A DNA stretch of 33,696 bases, taken from NCBI RefSeq assembly GCF_012933655.1, contig NZ_JABBJJ010000115.1, forward strand, positions 1 through 33,696. Direction: 5' to 3'. The notes beneath the pieces were generated by a model that saw only the letters and a program-made list of their open reading frames with translations, ran no database searches and was not told where the DNA came from. Numbering within the stretch: position 1 is the first letter of the stretch; the number at the start of each line of letters is the position of its first letter. The translations under genes were made by a program, and so were the position numbers. Positions 9,148 through 16,447 of the stretch are shown piece by piece. Source of the DNA: Pyxidicoccus fallax (GTDB taxonomy: Bacteria; Myxococcota; Myxococcia; Myxococcales; Myxococcaceae).

Positions 9148-9605
9148 TGGCTTGGCACCGGGGGTGCGCTGTCGCCCTGGGTGCAGGCACCTACGTAGTC
9201 GAGGGGCAACATTCGATCAAGACGGCTCCGAGTCCACGCCCTCGAGCCGCGCGAGCAGGTCCACCTGGATGAAGGGCCGCTTCGCGCGGGGGAATACGAC
9301 TTCCAGCAGCAGGAAGCCGCTGTCCGAGTCCTGCTGCTTGCAGCCATTGATGCGCTTGCTCTCTCGCTTGCTCTTGCGCCCTGGGCTGACAGGTCGCCTG
9401 GAAGTCCCAACGGCGCTTGTCTTCATTCCATCTGAAGACGGCTCCGGAGGAATTCCATTCGTAGAAGCGTGGCTCGTCGCGGTGGCCCATCGCCAGCCAA
9501 TGGGCTGGCATGCGTTACGTGAGCCCGTCAGTCGCAGGCATCCGCCGCTCCAGGCAGGGACATCAACGCTTTGTGCGTGGACAGGAGATGCGCCGCATGC
9601 GCGAC
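9148..9605. other. Long gap holding only the frameshifted ORF
   Basis: This 458-base gap between the glycosyltransferase start and the EndoU-like stop has no intact gene with good codon use. It should carry the promoter for the glycosyltransferase pair close to 9150-9215, but I see no convincing -35/-10 pair. A TGGCAC at 9153-9158 lies on the wrong strand and lacks the partner element of a sigma-54 site. Confidence 0.5.
9217..9511 (-). pseudogene. Frameshifted small ORF of unknown function downstream of the EndoU-like gene
   Basis: No single frame covers this stretch, but two frames join into one plausible ~96-residue protein. From the ATG at 9511 the frame reads like protein (AMGHRDEPRFYEWN, then VFRWNEDKRRWDFQ) up to about 9380, then degrades into Gln/Ala repeats. 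One base further on, the neighbouring frame has good codon bias and ends convincingly (SGFLLLEVVFPRAKR, then FIQVDLLARLEGVDSEPS) before TGA at 9217. Removing one G from the GGG near 9378-9382 joins them. There is a TAA just upstream of the ATG and no strong ribosome site. It could be a decayed gene, a sequencing error, or the remnant of a partner for the secreted nuclease 95 bases upstream. I recognise no family. Confidence 0.4.
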
Positions 9606-10727
9606 TCAATCCCCGCAGGTGGCCTTCTCGTCCGTGGGGTGCAGGGTGGCGATGCCGTAGGTGCCATTGCGCGTACCGCACCAGATGCGCCAGTTCGTCC
9701 CGCCGAGGTCCGGCGCGGAGTACACGCCGCCCTCCTTCTTCGCCCCGCCGCGCGCGCAGCACCGCGCGAAGGCACGCGTGCCGATGGCCACCAGCCCCAC
9801 CGCGTCCGGCGAGCGCGAGAAGCCGCCCATCTTCTTCTCCCCGCAGGACCACGGCGCCACGCCCCGGAACTTGATGAGGTACTGGTCCCCCTTCTGCGCG
9901 CTGCCCCCACGCGCCGGGCCGCCGTAGCAGAGCTTCCCCTCCGCCTCGAGCTGCGCGTACCGCGGCAGGAAGTGCAGCCCGCCAATCGGCCCGCGCTGCC
10001 AGTCATCCCCACAGAACACGTGCGTGAATGCATTGCGCGGGCCCGTGCTCACCCACAAGCCCGTGAGCCACTCGATGTTGCCCTGCCTCGCACCCGGGCG
10101 GCCCGCGACCGACAGCGCCGTCTGGATGCGCGGGTCGTTGTAGTGCCGCGAGAAGAAACGCTGCACGTCCCCCGCGCTCACGCTCACGTCCGGACGCGCC
10201 GGGCACATGTCCAGCACCTCCCGGTCCTGCGCCGACAGCGCCGGCGGCTTCCCGAACAGCGGCTTCGTGTCACACGTCGTCGCGCAGCCCGTCGCCGGCG
10301 CCCAGTCCGCCTTCGCCGTGGTCCCACGTGACGGGGCGCGCTCCTCGCTGGCCTCTTCGTCGGACGCACCGGCGATGCGCGCCTGCTGCTCCGCGCGGCC
10401 GCGCTTCTGCATCTCCGTGTTGGCCCGGTCCGCCGCCGCCAGCGCCGCCGAGTCCGGAGCCCGGGGCGCCGCGGACTCCGGCGCGCCCTCGCACAGCACC
10501 CAGCCCTGCGCGTTCGTCGGGCCCTGCAGCTTGCACCACGCCCGGTTCGGCCCGCCCTTCTTCAGCAGCGGATACGACGTGTCCGGCTCCACCGTGAAGA
10601 CCACCCGCGTCGACTCGGGCTGCTCCACCGCGTCCACGCGGACCTCGGACACGAAGGCCCCCGGACCCGCGAGGGCGGGCAGGGCGGTGGCGAGACTCAG
10701 GACAAGAAAGGGCAGGGCGTTACGCAT
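9606..10727 (-). CDS. Secreted protein with SH3-like and EndoU-type ribonuclease domains
   Basis: A 373-residue exported protein. The start at 10727 gives a clean Sec signal peptide ending ALPALA/GPG; upstream in-frame codons would only add a basic tail. Residues ~35-82 look like a small SH3-type domain (RVVFTVEPDTSYPLL, then WCKLQGPTNAQGWVLC). An Ala/Glu-rich linker follows to ~140. The C-terminal ~160 residues resemble the eukaryotic XendoU/placental-protein-11 fold more than bacterial EndoU toxins: FTHVFCGDD (H236), PIGGLHFLPRY (H252) and GEKKMGGFSRSP (K298). The spacings of 16 and 46 residues match H162, H178 and K224 of Xenopus XendoU as I recall them. Ten cysteines lie in the mature C-terminal half, suggesting disulfides. 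Such enzymes cut RNA at uridines. The gene sits 115 bases after tyrS. Activity is inferred; the fold match needs a profile search. Confidence 0.7.
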   Translation of the reverse strand: MRNALPFLVLSLATALPALAGPGAFVSEVRVDAVEQPESTRVVFTVEPDTSYPLLKKGGPNRAWCKLQGPTNAQGWVLCEGAPESAAPRAPDSAALAAADRANTEMQKRGRAEQQARIAGASDEEASEERAPSRGTTAKADWAPATGCATTCDTKPLFGKPPALSAQDREVLDMCPARPDVSVSAGDVQRFFSRHYNDPRIQTALSVAGRPGARQGNIEWLTGLWVSTGPRNAFTHVFCGDDWQRGPIGGLHFLPRYAQLEAEGKLCYGGPARGGSAQKGDQYLIKFRGVAPWSCGEKKMGGFSRSPDAVGLVAIGTRAFARCCARGGAKKEGGVYSAPDLGGTNWRIWCGTRNGTYGIATLHPTDEKATCGD

Positions 10728-10842
10728 GGCGCGCGGGAGTCTACAGCAGTCCCCACGTGCCCTCGGGAGGAGGGACACGGGGGACGCTCACCGGCACCAG
10801 GGACGGCCCCAGCCGCCCCGACATTCAACCGGGCAGGCAGGC

Positions 10843-12120
10843 TCAGGAAATCTTCAGGCGGACCGCGTTCGGCTTGTCCGTCTTCGCCTTGCCCACCTGC
10901 ACTGTGTACTCGCCCGCACCCAGCTCGGCCTTCAGGTCCATGACCTTCTCGCCGTTGACGCGCACGCTGCCCTGCGCAATCGCCTCGCGGGCCTTCGTCG
11001 CCGACGCCACCAGCTTCGTCTCCGGCAGCAGCTTGAACAGCGGCAGCTTCTCCGCTCCAGCCAGGGACACCTCGATCAGCTCGAGGTTCTGCTGGGGGGC
11101 GTCCTTCTTCCCCATGGTGGTGTCCCAGACCGACACCGCCTTCTGGCCACCCTCCTCGCCGTGGAAGCGCGTGGCGATCTCCCGCGCGAAGTCCTTCTTC
11201 ACCGTCATCGGGTGCAGCTCACCGGCCTGCACCTTCGCCTTCATCTCCGCCACCTCGCGCAGCGGCTTCGACGACAACAGCTCCATGTACCGCCACATCA
11301 GGTCGTCGGTGATGCTCATCAGCTTGCCGAACATCGTCTCCGGCGGCTCGCTGACGCCCACGTAGTTGTCCAGGCTCTTGGACATCTTGTCGCCGACGAT
11401 CTTCCCGTCGACCAGCTTCGCGTTCAGCCCCTCCAGGATGGGGCCCGTCATGATGACCTGCGGCTCCAGCCCCTCCTCCTTCATGAGCTGCCGGCCCACC
11501 AGCAGGTTGAAGAGCTGGTCCGTGGCGCCCAGCTCCACGTCCGACTTCAACGCCACCGAGTCGTAGCCCTGCAAGAGCGGGTAGAGGAACTCGTGGATGG
11601 AGATGGAGACGTTGTCGCGGAAGCGCTTCTTGAAGTCGTCGCGCTCCAGCATGCGCTGCACCGAGTAGCGCGACGCCAGGCGGATCATCCCCTCCGTGCC
11701 CAGCGCATCCAGCCAGGTGGAGTTGAAGCGTACCTGCGTCCTGCCCTCGTCCAGCACCTTGAAGACCTGCTGCTTGTAGGTCTCCGCGTTGGCCTTCACC
11801 TCGTCGCGCGTGAGCGCCGGCCGCGTGGCGTTGCGGCCCGTCGGGTCGCCAATCAACCCCGTGAAGTCGCCGATGAGGAACACCACCGTGTGGCCGAAGT
11901 CCTGGAAGCGCCGCATGCGCGTCAGCAGCAGCGAGTGCCCCAGGTGCAGGTCCGGCCGGCTCGGGTCGAACCCCGCCTTGATGACCAGCGGCTTGCCCGT
12001 GTCATACGAGCGCTGGAGCTTCTTCTTCAGCTCCTCGGCCACCTGGATGTCCACGGTGCCTCGAGTGACTTCTTCGAACTGCTCCTCGGGAGTCGCCTTG
12101 CGCAGTGCGTCCGGATTCAT
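10843..12120 (-). CDS. tyrS: Tyrosyl-tRNA synthetase
   Basis: Charges tRNA-Tyr with tyrosine in the cytoplasm. The 425-residue length and S4-containing architecture fit the TyrRZ-like class I enzymes. The class I signature is HLGH at 59-62 and the KMSKS loop is exact at 245-249 (VGDKMSKSLDN). The Rossmann core includes FLIGDFTGLIGDPTGR and the specificity region LGATDQLFN. The last ~65 residues form an S4 RNA-binding domain (AREAIAQGSVRVNG). The ATG at 12120 begins the standard N-terminus. It follows the ymdB-like gene by 57 bases on the same strand and is probably in the same transcription unit. I saw no obvious T-box leader in that short gap. Confidence 0.97.
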   Translation of the reverse strand: MNPDALRKATPEEQFEEVTRGTVDIQVAEELKKKLQRSYDTGKPLVIKAGFDPSRPDLHLGHSLLLTRMRRFQDFGHTVVFLIGDFTGLIGDPTGRNATRPALTRDEVKANAETYKQQVFKVLDEGRTQVRFNSTWLDALGTEGMIRLASRYSVQRMLERDDFKKRFRDNVSISIHEFLYPLLQGYDSVALKSDVELGATDQLFNLLVGRQLMKEEGLEPQVIMTGPILEGLNAKLVDGKIVGDKMSKSLDNYVGVSEPPETMFGKLMSITDDLMWRYMELLSSKPLREVAEMKAKVQAGELHPMTVKKDFAREIATRFHGEEGGQKAVSVWDTTMGKKDAPQQNLELIEVSLAGAEKLPLFKLLPETKLVASATKAREAIAQGSVRVNGEKVMDLKAELGAGEYTVQVGKAKTDKPNAVRLKIS

Positions 12121-12177
12121 GGCCCGGGCACCCTAGCGCAACTGTCGCGCATGGGGCGGGAGAACCTCGGGCGGCTT

Positions 12178-12966
12178 TCAGGTACCGGGCAGGCGCTGGC
12201 GCACCCGCTCGATGCTCCGCGCCCGGCCCGTGGCGTCGTCCAGGTCAATCACGACGCCCTGCAGGTACACGAGCCGCTCCGCCACCTCGTAGGGCGCCTT
12301 CTCCCCGAGGAAACGCGCCACCGAGGACTCCTTCTTCATGCCGATGACGGAGTCCAGCGGGCCACACATGCCCACGTCGGTGATGAAGGCCGTGCCCCCG
12401 GGCAGGAGCCGCTCGTCGGCCGTCTGCACGTGCGTATGCGTGCCCACCACGGCGGACACCTTGCCGTCGAGGTACACGCCCATGGCGTTCTTCTCGCTGC
12501 TGGCCTCGCAGTGCATGTCCACGAGGATGCAGGGCGTCTGTTTCTTCAGCTCCTCCACCAGCGGCAGCACCGCCTCGAAGGGACTGTCCTGGGTGCGCAT
12601 GAAGACGCGCCCCTCCAGGTTGATGACGCCCAGCGCGCGGCCGTCCGAAAGCCGGGCCAGCCCGTGCCCACGCCCCGGCGTGCCCTTGGGGTAGTTGGCC
12701 GGACGCAACAGCCGGTCCGGATGCTCCTTCACCCAGGGGAGGATGGCCTTCTTCGAGTAGAAATGATTCCCGCTCGTCAGCAGCGCGATGCCGCTGTCGA
12801 GCAGGTACTGGGCGGTCTCCGGGCTGATGCCCGCGCCGCCCTCGCTGTTCTCGGAATTGGCCACGCACACGTCCACCGAGTGCTCGGAGACGAGGCGCGG
12901 CAAGAGCGCGCGGACCGCCTGGAGACCCGGGCGGCCCACGACATCTCCCATGAAGAGGACCTTCAC
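12178..12966 (-). CDS. YmdB-family calcineurin-like metallophosphoesterase
   Basis: A 262-residue member of the YmdB/TIGR00282 group, dimetal phosphodiesterases acting on 2',3'-cyclic nucleotides; in Bacillus, YmdB affects biofilm and motility choices. The metal-binding blocks are visible in order: MGDVVGRPG near the N-terminus, ANSENSEGGAGI, TSGNHFYSKKAI, DMHCEASSEKNAMG, and GTHTHVQTADE followed by TDVGMCGP. The start is GTG at 12966, overlapping the cyclo-ligase stop as GTGA, so the two are translationally coupled. In many bacteria ymdB and a cyclo-ligase gene are found with cell-shape or recombination genes; here the next gene is tyrS. The family is clear, the physiological role in this organism is not. 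Confidence 0.92.
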   Translation of the reverse strand: MKVLFMGDVVGRPGLQAVRALLPRLVSEHSVDVCVANSENSEGGAGISPETAQYLLDSGIALLTSGNHFYSKKAILPWVKEHPDRLLRPANYPKGTPGRGHGLARLSDGRALGVINLEGRVFMRTQDSPFEAVLPLVEELKKQTPCILVDMHCEASSEKNAMGVYLDGKVSAVVGTHTHVQTADERLLPGGTAFITDVGMCGPLDSVIGMKKESSVARFLGEKAPYEVAERLVYLQGVVIDLDDATGRARSIERVRQRLPGT

Positions 12967-13586
12967 GTATCCAGGAAGTCCCAGTCGCGCGACAGGCCGC
13001 GCAGCGACTCGGACTCCGTCACGATGAGGTCCATGTCCACGTCGTCGCCCGTGGTGGGCAGTACCTGGACGACCTGGTCATTGAAGGCCAGACCCACCCG
13101 GCGGCTGCGCTGGCTGGCCGCGCGAAGGGTGGCGTCGTAGTAGCCGCCTCCGCGCCCCAGCCGCTTGCCGTCCCGGGTGAAGCCCAGGCCCGGCACCACG
13201 AAGAGGTCGATCTGGTCCACTGGAATGAGGTCCGAGGAGTTGCTCGGCTCCCGGACTCCCAGCCGTCCGGGCTCCAGCTCGCTCTCCGACTTGATGGCCC
13301 TGAATGACAGGATGCGCCCGTGGACGTGAGAGAGCGGGTAACAGACGATCTTCTCGTCCTGCAACGCCGCAATCAGGATGTCCCGGGTGGGCACCTCGCC
13401 CCGAATGGGGGCGTACAAGGCCACCGTCCTCGCCTTCTGATAGTACGGCGTAGCCAGGAATCGAGACTGAACCTTGAGACCCCGCGTGTCGATGATGTCC
13501 GGCGTCATCGCCTTCCGGCGCGCCGTCAACTCCTCACGCAGCGTCTGCTTCCTCGCCGCCGCCTCTTCCACCACCGTCTCGCTCAC
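12963..13586 (-). CDS. 5-formyltetrahydrofolate cyclo-ligase
   Basis: Converts 5-formyl-THF to 5,10-methenyl-THF with ATP, returning stored folate to one-carbon metabolism. The 207-residue protein has the family's core motifs: the basic N-terminal helix (ARKQTLREELTARRKAM), the YAPIRGEVPTRDIL strand-loop, the VVPGLGFTRDGKRLGRGGGYYD nucleotide-binding block around 135-156 and the closing VGLAFNDQ strand. The GTG start at 13586 is preceded by GGAG at a good distance. It is the first gene of the cyclo-ligase/ymdB/tyrS run. In many bacteria the 6S RNA gene lies immediately upstream of this gene (ygfA in E. coli); a structured segment occupies that place here. Confidence 0.95.
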   Translation of the reverse strand: MSETVVEEAAARKQTLREELTARRKAMTPDIIDTRGLKVQSRFLATPYYQKARTVALYAPIRGEVPTRDILIAALQDEKIVCYPLSHVHGRILSFRAIKSESELEPGRLGVREPSNSSDLIPVDQIDLFVVPGLGFTRDGKRLGRGGGYYDATLRAASQRSRRVGLAFNDQVVQVLPTTGDDVDMDLIVTESESLRGLSRDWDFLDT

Positions 13587-13940
13587 CGCCGCCGCTCCGC
13601 AGAAAAAGTCCCCCGCCGCATGGCCGTGTGCCCAGCGTCCATTGAACCCTTAAAAGCCAGGTGGGAACCGAAATCATGCCTCCGCAGGCTTCCCTCATCC
13701 CCCGTGAGAGGGGAGGGCTTGCACATGGAGACCGAAACGGACCCCGGAATGGACGTATCGGTTCGAATTTCTGCTGGGCATCACGCGCCCCGCAGGGGAC
13801 AGCCCTTGTAACAAAGCTACAGTGCTAACAAGTCCTCGAATCTATTGGGAAAACCCGAAAGAATCTTTGGAAATGATAAGGACGGGGGGCGGCGGGGTCA
13901 AGGCTTCCTCGCGCGTTTACAAGGCAGGCTCGCGGCCCCT
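13587..13940. promoter_or_regulatory. Divergent intergenic region between the cyclo-ligase and TPR genes
   Basis: A 354-base gap with lower GC than the flanking genes, especially at about 13800-13880 (runs such as ctattgggaaaacccgaaa). It contains the candidate structured RNA on the minus strand. It must also drive the TPR/kinase genes on the plus strand. The AT-richer part at 13800-13880 is the most likely place for promoters in both directions, but I cannot name a confident -35/-10 pair. Confidence 0.45.
13620..13800 (-). ncRNA. ssrS: Candidate 6S-like structured RNA upstream of the cyclo-ligase gene
   Basis: Read on the minus strand, this non-coding stretch folds into long-range stems. 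The outer stem pairs TGCCCAGC (13773-13780) with GCTGGGCA (13629-13636), extended past one bulged base by GTG/CAC. Next to it GTCCATT (13748-13754) pairs with AATGGAC (13637-13643). An apical hairpin lies at 13692-13717. A competing pairing, GAACCGA with TCGGTTC, would cross the second stem. The segment AGCCTGCGGAGGCAT (13676-13690) differs at one position from the 6S segment AGCCUGCGGCGGCAU that I recall from E. coli. Size (~170-190 nt) and position before the cyclo-ligase gene fit 6S RNA, which binds sigma70 RNA polymerase. The fold is not a textbook match, and the exact ends are unknown. A weak promoter-like TTGTTA/TACAAG pair lies upstream at about 13805-13831. Confidence 0.4.
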
Positions 13941-14927
13941 ATGATGGAGACCACCCCGCACATGCCGCCCGCGCTTTCAAACAAGGGTCTCGCGACGATT
14001 CTTTCCGTCGCCTCCGGCCTCGCGTGGGCGGGACCGACGGTGTCCGGCCCCTACCTGGGAGATACCTACGGCCCGGTGCGCTTCCGCATGGAAGGCGAGC
14101 GGGTGATTGGCTCCGCCACCGGTGGCCCCTGTGGCTTCGCGCCCAATACGGACGTCATCGACGTGGTGGAGCAGGGCCACGTGCTGGCGGGCCACGTGCT
14201 GGTGTGCCACCAGGGCCCGCCGGGCTGCGAGGGGCTCAAGTCCCACCCGGTCCTGTTCATCTACAATCCGGAGGATCACGTGCTGAGCGCGATGATCCGC
14301 AACCCGGAGGGCTGCTCGTCCCCGGTGCTGAAGGGGAACACGCTGGTCCTCACGTCGCTGGACCCGAAGCGTGCCGGGGGGGATGAGGTGGAGCCCGAGC
14401 CGGAGGCGCCGAAGCCCTCGGAGGGAGGGGCCCAGGCTCCCTCCCCGGACGGGGCGGGCTCGGCGGCGCTGGTGGCCCAGGCGCGTCGGCGCGAGCCGGC
14501 GGTGCCCCCCCTGGAGGAGGGGCAGCGGCAGTTGCTGGCCGGCAACCCCGCGGCGGCGCAGACCCACTTCAAGCACGTGCTGGACAAGGAGCCGCGCAAC
14601 CCCGCCGCGCTGGTGGGACTGGCGGCCTGTCAGCTCGGCCTGAATGACGTGGAGGTCGCCCTGGCCACGCTGGAGCGCGCCCGCCAGGCCGCGCCCGCGC
14701 GGCCCGAGGTGCACCTGTGGCTGGCCTACGCGCACCTGAAGGACCGCAACCGCGGCAAGGCGCGGGAGTCCCTGCGCAAGGCGCTGGACCTGGGCTGGAC
14801 GCCGGGGAACCGGCCCTCGGAGGCGGTGCCCGAGACGGCGCTGCGCGAGGAAATCACGGCGGTGGCGCAGCAGCGAAAGAAGCGGGCGGGCCGCGATTCG
14901 ACAGGATCTGGAAGCACGAGCCCGTGA
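13941..14927 (+). CDS. Exported TPR-containing protein of unknown function
   Basis: A 328-residue protein from the ATG at 13941 (ATG at 13944 or 13962 also possible; the last gives a compact signal peptide). A hydrophobic segment (LATILSVASGLAWA) followed by GPTVSG suggests Sec export with cleavage after AWA. The first ~120 mature residues carry several cysteines (GGPCGFAP, VCHQGPPGCEG, PEGCSSP) and look like a beta-rich domain I do not recognise. A Pro/Glu-rich linker follows. Residues ~190-290 contain about three tetratricopeptide-like helical pairs (NPAAAQTHFKHVL, DVEVALATLERARQAAP, RGKARESLRKALDLGW). The tail is basic. It ends in a GTGA overlap with a Ser/Thr kinase gene, so the two are made together. 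It may sense or scaffold at the envelope, but no direct link to the cytoplasmic kinase is shown. Confidence 0.75.
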   Translation: MMETTPHMPPALSNKGLATILSVASGLAWAGPTVSGPYLGDTYGPVRFRMEGERVIGSATGGPCGFAPNTDVIDVVEQGHVLAGHVLVCHQGPPGCEGLKSHPVLFIYNPEDHVLSAMIRNPEGCSSPVLKGNTLVLTSLDPKRAGGDEVEPEPEAPKPSEGGAQAPSPDGAGSAALVAQARRREPAVPPLEEGQRQLLAGNPAAAQTHFKHVLDKEPRNPAALVGLAACQLGLNDVEVALATLERARQAAPARPEVHLWLAYAHLKDRNRGKARESLRKALDLGWTPGNRPSEAVPETALREEITAVAQQRKKRAGRDSTGSGSTSP

Positions 14928-15937
14928 GTCAGCCACCCTCCTCGCCCAGGCCGGTGCGGGTCTTCGGCAACTACGAAATCCTCTCCGTCCTCGGCAAGGG
15001 CGGCATGGCGGAGGTGTACCGCGCGCGCGTGCTGTCCGGCCCGCGCGAGGGCTGGACGGTGGCGCTCAAGCGGCTGCAGCCGGCGCTGACGAGAGACCCC
15101 CAGTCGGTGGCGCTCTTCATCCGCGAGGCGCAGCTGTCCAAGCAGCTGCACCACCCCAACATCGTCACGGTGCTGGATGCCGGAGACCTGGAGGGCATCT
15201 ACTTCATCGTCATGGAGCTGGTGGACGGCCGCGACCTGGGGCAGATCCTCCGGCGCTGCAAGGTGCGCGGCATCCCCCTGCCGCTGGACTTCGCGGTGTA
15301 CCTGGGCAAGGTGCTGCTGGAGGCGCTCGCGTACGCGCACACCGCCACCACCCCCCAGGGCGAGCCGCTGGGCATGGTCCACTGCGACGTGTCCCCCTCC
15401 AACCTGTTCATCTCCCGCGTGGGGGAAATCAAGCTGGGGGACTTCGGCGTGTCGCGCGTGCTGGTGGACGGCAAGCTCCAGGGCGGCGAGGTGCTGGGCA
15501 AGCCCTACTACCTGTCCCCGGAGTCGCTGCTCGGCGAGGTGAACCCCGCGGCGGACCTGTGGGCCGCCACGGTGGTGCTCTACGAGTTGCTGACGCTGGA
15601 GCGGCCCTTCCTCGGTGGCTCGCCGGACGAGGTCTTCGCCGCCATCTGGTCCCGGCAGTACCGGCCGCTGCGCGAGCTGCGTCCCGAGGTGCCCGAGGCG
15701 CTGGAGGCGGTGTTGGACCGCGCCTTCTCCGCCCGCCCCGAGGAGCGCTTCCCCACGGCCGAGGAGTTCGCCCAGGCGCTCACGCCGCACTACGACGAGC
15801 GCGTGGGCACGCCGCTGGCCATCGCCGCCGTGGTGCGGGGCCTGTTCGGCGCCAGCGACGACGTGCCGTCGTCCTCGTCCTCGTCCTCGGGCGGCGCGTC
15901 GCCGGTGCCCGGCGGCACGGGCTCGCGCGCGGGGTAG
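14924..15937 (+). CDS. Cytoplasmic eukaryote-like Ser/Thr protein kinase with HCD catalytic loop
   Basis: A 337-residue Hanks-type kinase with almost the whole length being catalytic domain. Motifs: Gly-rich loop LGKGGMAEVY (23-32), invariant Lys K49 in VALKRL, helix-C Glu E68, HCDVSPSN at 153-160 with catalytic D155 and N160, DFG at 173-175, and PYYLSPE as the APE-like motif. The usual HRD arginine is Cys154, so this is a non-RD kinase, meaning its activity need not depend on activation-loop phosphorylation. VSPSN in the catalytic loop is common among myxobacterial kinases. There is no membrane helix; the C-terminus is a short Ser/Gly-rich tail. The GTG at 14924 overlaps the TPR gene stop (GTGA), implying translational coupling. 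It probably signals with the TPR protein; the substrate is unknown. Confidence 0.92.
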   Translation: MSQPPSSPRPVRVFGNYEILSVLGKGGMAEVYRARVLSGPREGWTVALKRLQPALTRDPQSVALFIREAQLSKQLHHPNIVTVLDAGDLEGIYFIVMELVDGRDLGQILRRCKVRGIPLPLDFAVYLGKVLLEALAYAHTATTPQGEPLGMVHCDVSPSNLFISRVGEIKLGDFGVSRVLVDGKLQGGEVLGKPYYLSPESLLGEVNPAADLWAATVVLYELLTLERPFLGGSPDEVFAAIWSRQYRPLRELRPEVPEALEAVLDRAFSARPEERFPTAEEFAQALTPHYDERVGTPLAIAAVVRGLFGASDDVPSSSSSSSGGASPVPGGTGSRAG

Positions 15938-16048
15938 GGGACGGAGGCTCGTCCGCCCGCCCGCTCTCCGTCAGAGGGGCCGCTGCCGTCCCGGGTGGAG
16001 ATGACGACATTTCTCCCCGCACGCGATGTCCGCGCAGGGAGGAGACCG

Positions 16049-16225
16049 ATGGCCACCGAGCCCAAGCAGCCCAAGCCCGAGCAGGAAGAGCCCGAGCGCA
16101 AGACGCAGGAAGAGGGAGAGTCCCAGCAGCCCACGAAGGCCAGCGAGGCCAAGGAGGGGATGCCGGGCTACGGACAGCCCGACGAGGAGGTCCGCGACAA
16201 GTTCATCCCCGAGCAGAAGTGGTAG
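16049..16225 (+). CDS. Small charged, probably disordered protein (58 aa)
   Basis: An ATG at 16049 preceded by GGGAGGAG four bases upstream, an unusually good ribosome site for this window. The protein is almost entirely Lys, Glu, Gln and Pro for its first ~38 residues (KQPKPEQEEPERKTQEE), then has a distinct C-terminus, MPGYGQPDEEVRDKFIPEQKW. No signal peptide, membrane helix, cysteine or domain is visible. The strong ribosome site and the aromatic, less repetitive tail argue that it is a real gene. It could be a stress-related or nucleic-acid-associated small protein, but function is unknown. It stands alone between the kinase and the KaiC-like gene; a 6-bp hairpin follows 38 bases after its stop. 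Confidence 0.65.
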   Translation: MATEPKQPKPEQEEPERKTQEEGESQQPTKASEAKEGMPGYGQPDEEVRDKFIPEQKW

Positions 16226-16263
16226 TTCCGTGAGATGGAAGCCGGCGCGGGAACTCCTGTCCT

Positions 16264-16284
16264 GCACCCATCACTGAGGGGTGC
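16264..16284 (+). terminator. Candidate terminator after the 58-aa gene
   Basis: GCACCC (16264-16269) and GGGTGC (16279-16284) form a perfect 6-bp stem with a 9-base loop, 38 bases after the stop. No T-tract follows, so function is uncertain. The remaining ~160 bases to the KaiC-like start are GC-rich with no visible gene. Confidence 0.3.
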
Positions 16285-16447
16285 CTCGGAGCCCGGGACG
16301 GGGCGATGTGTCTGGCGCCCCACCCCCCGCTCTTGTTACGTCCCCTGAGGTCGGGAGCGGCGTTCCGCCGGGTATCCCCGACCGTCCCGCGCACCTCCTT
16401 CCGAGCGGTGGAGTCCTGCGCGCTGCCTCCCGCTCCTGGAAACTCTG

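Noticed and set aside
9153-9169. TGGCAC resembling a sigma-54 -24 element
   Set aside because: The downstream GC element is poor and it points away from the glycosyltransferase gene on the minus strand.
10207-13140. 977-codon open frame on the plus strand across EndoU-like, tyrS and ymdB-like genes
   Set aside because: It is opposite three well-recognised genes and has shadow-type composition.
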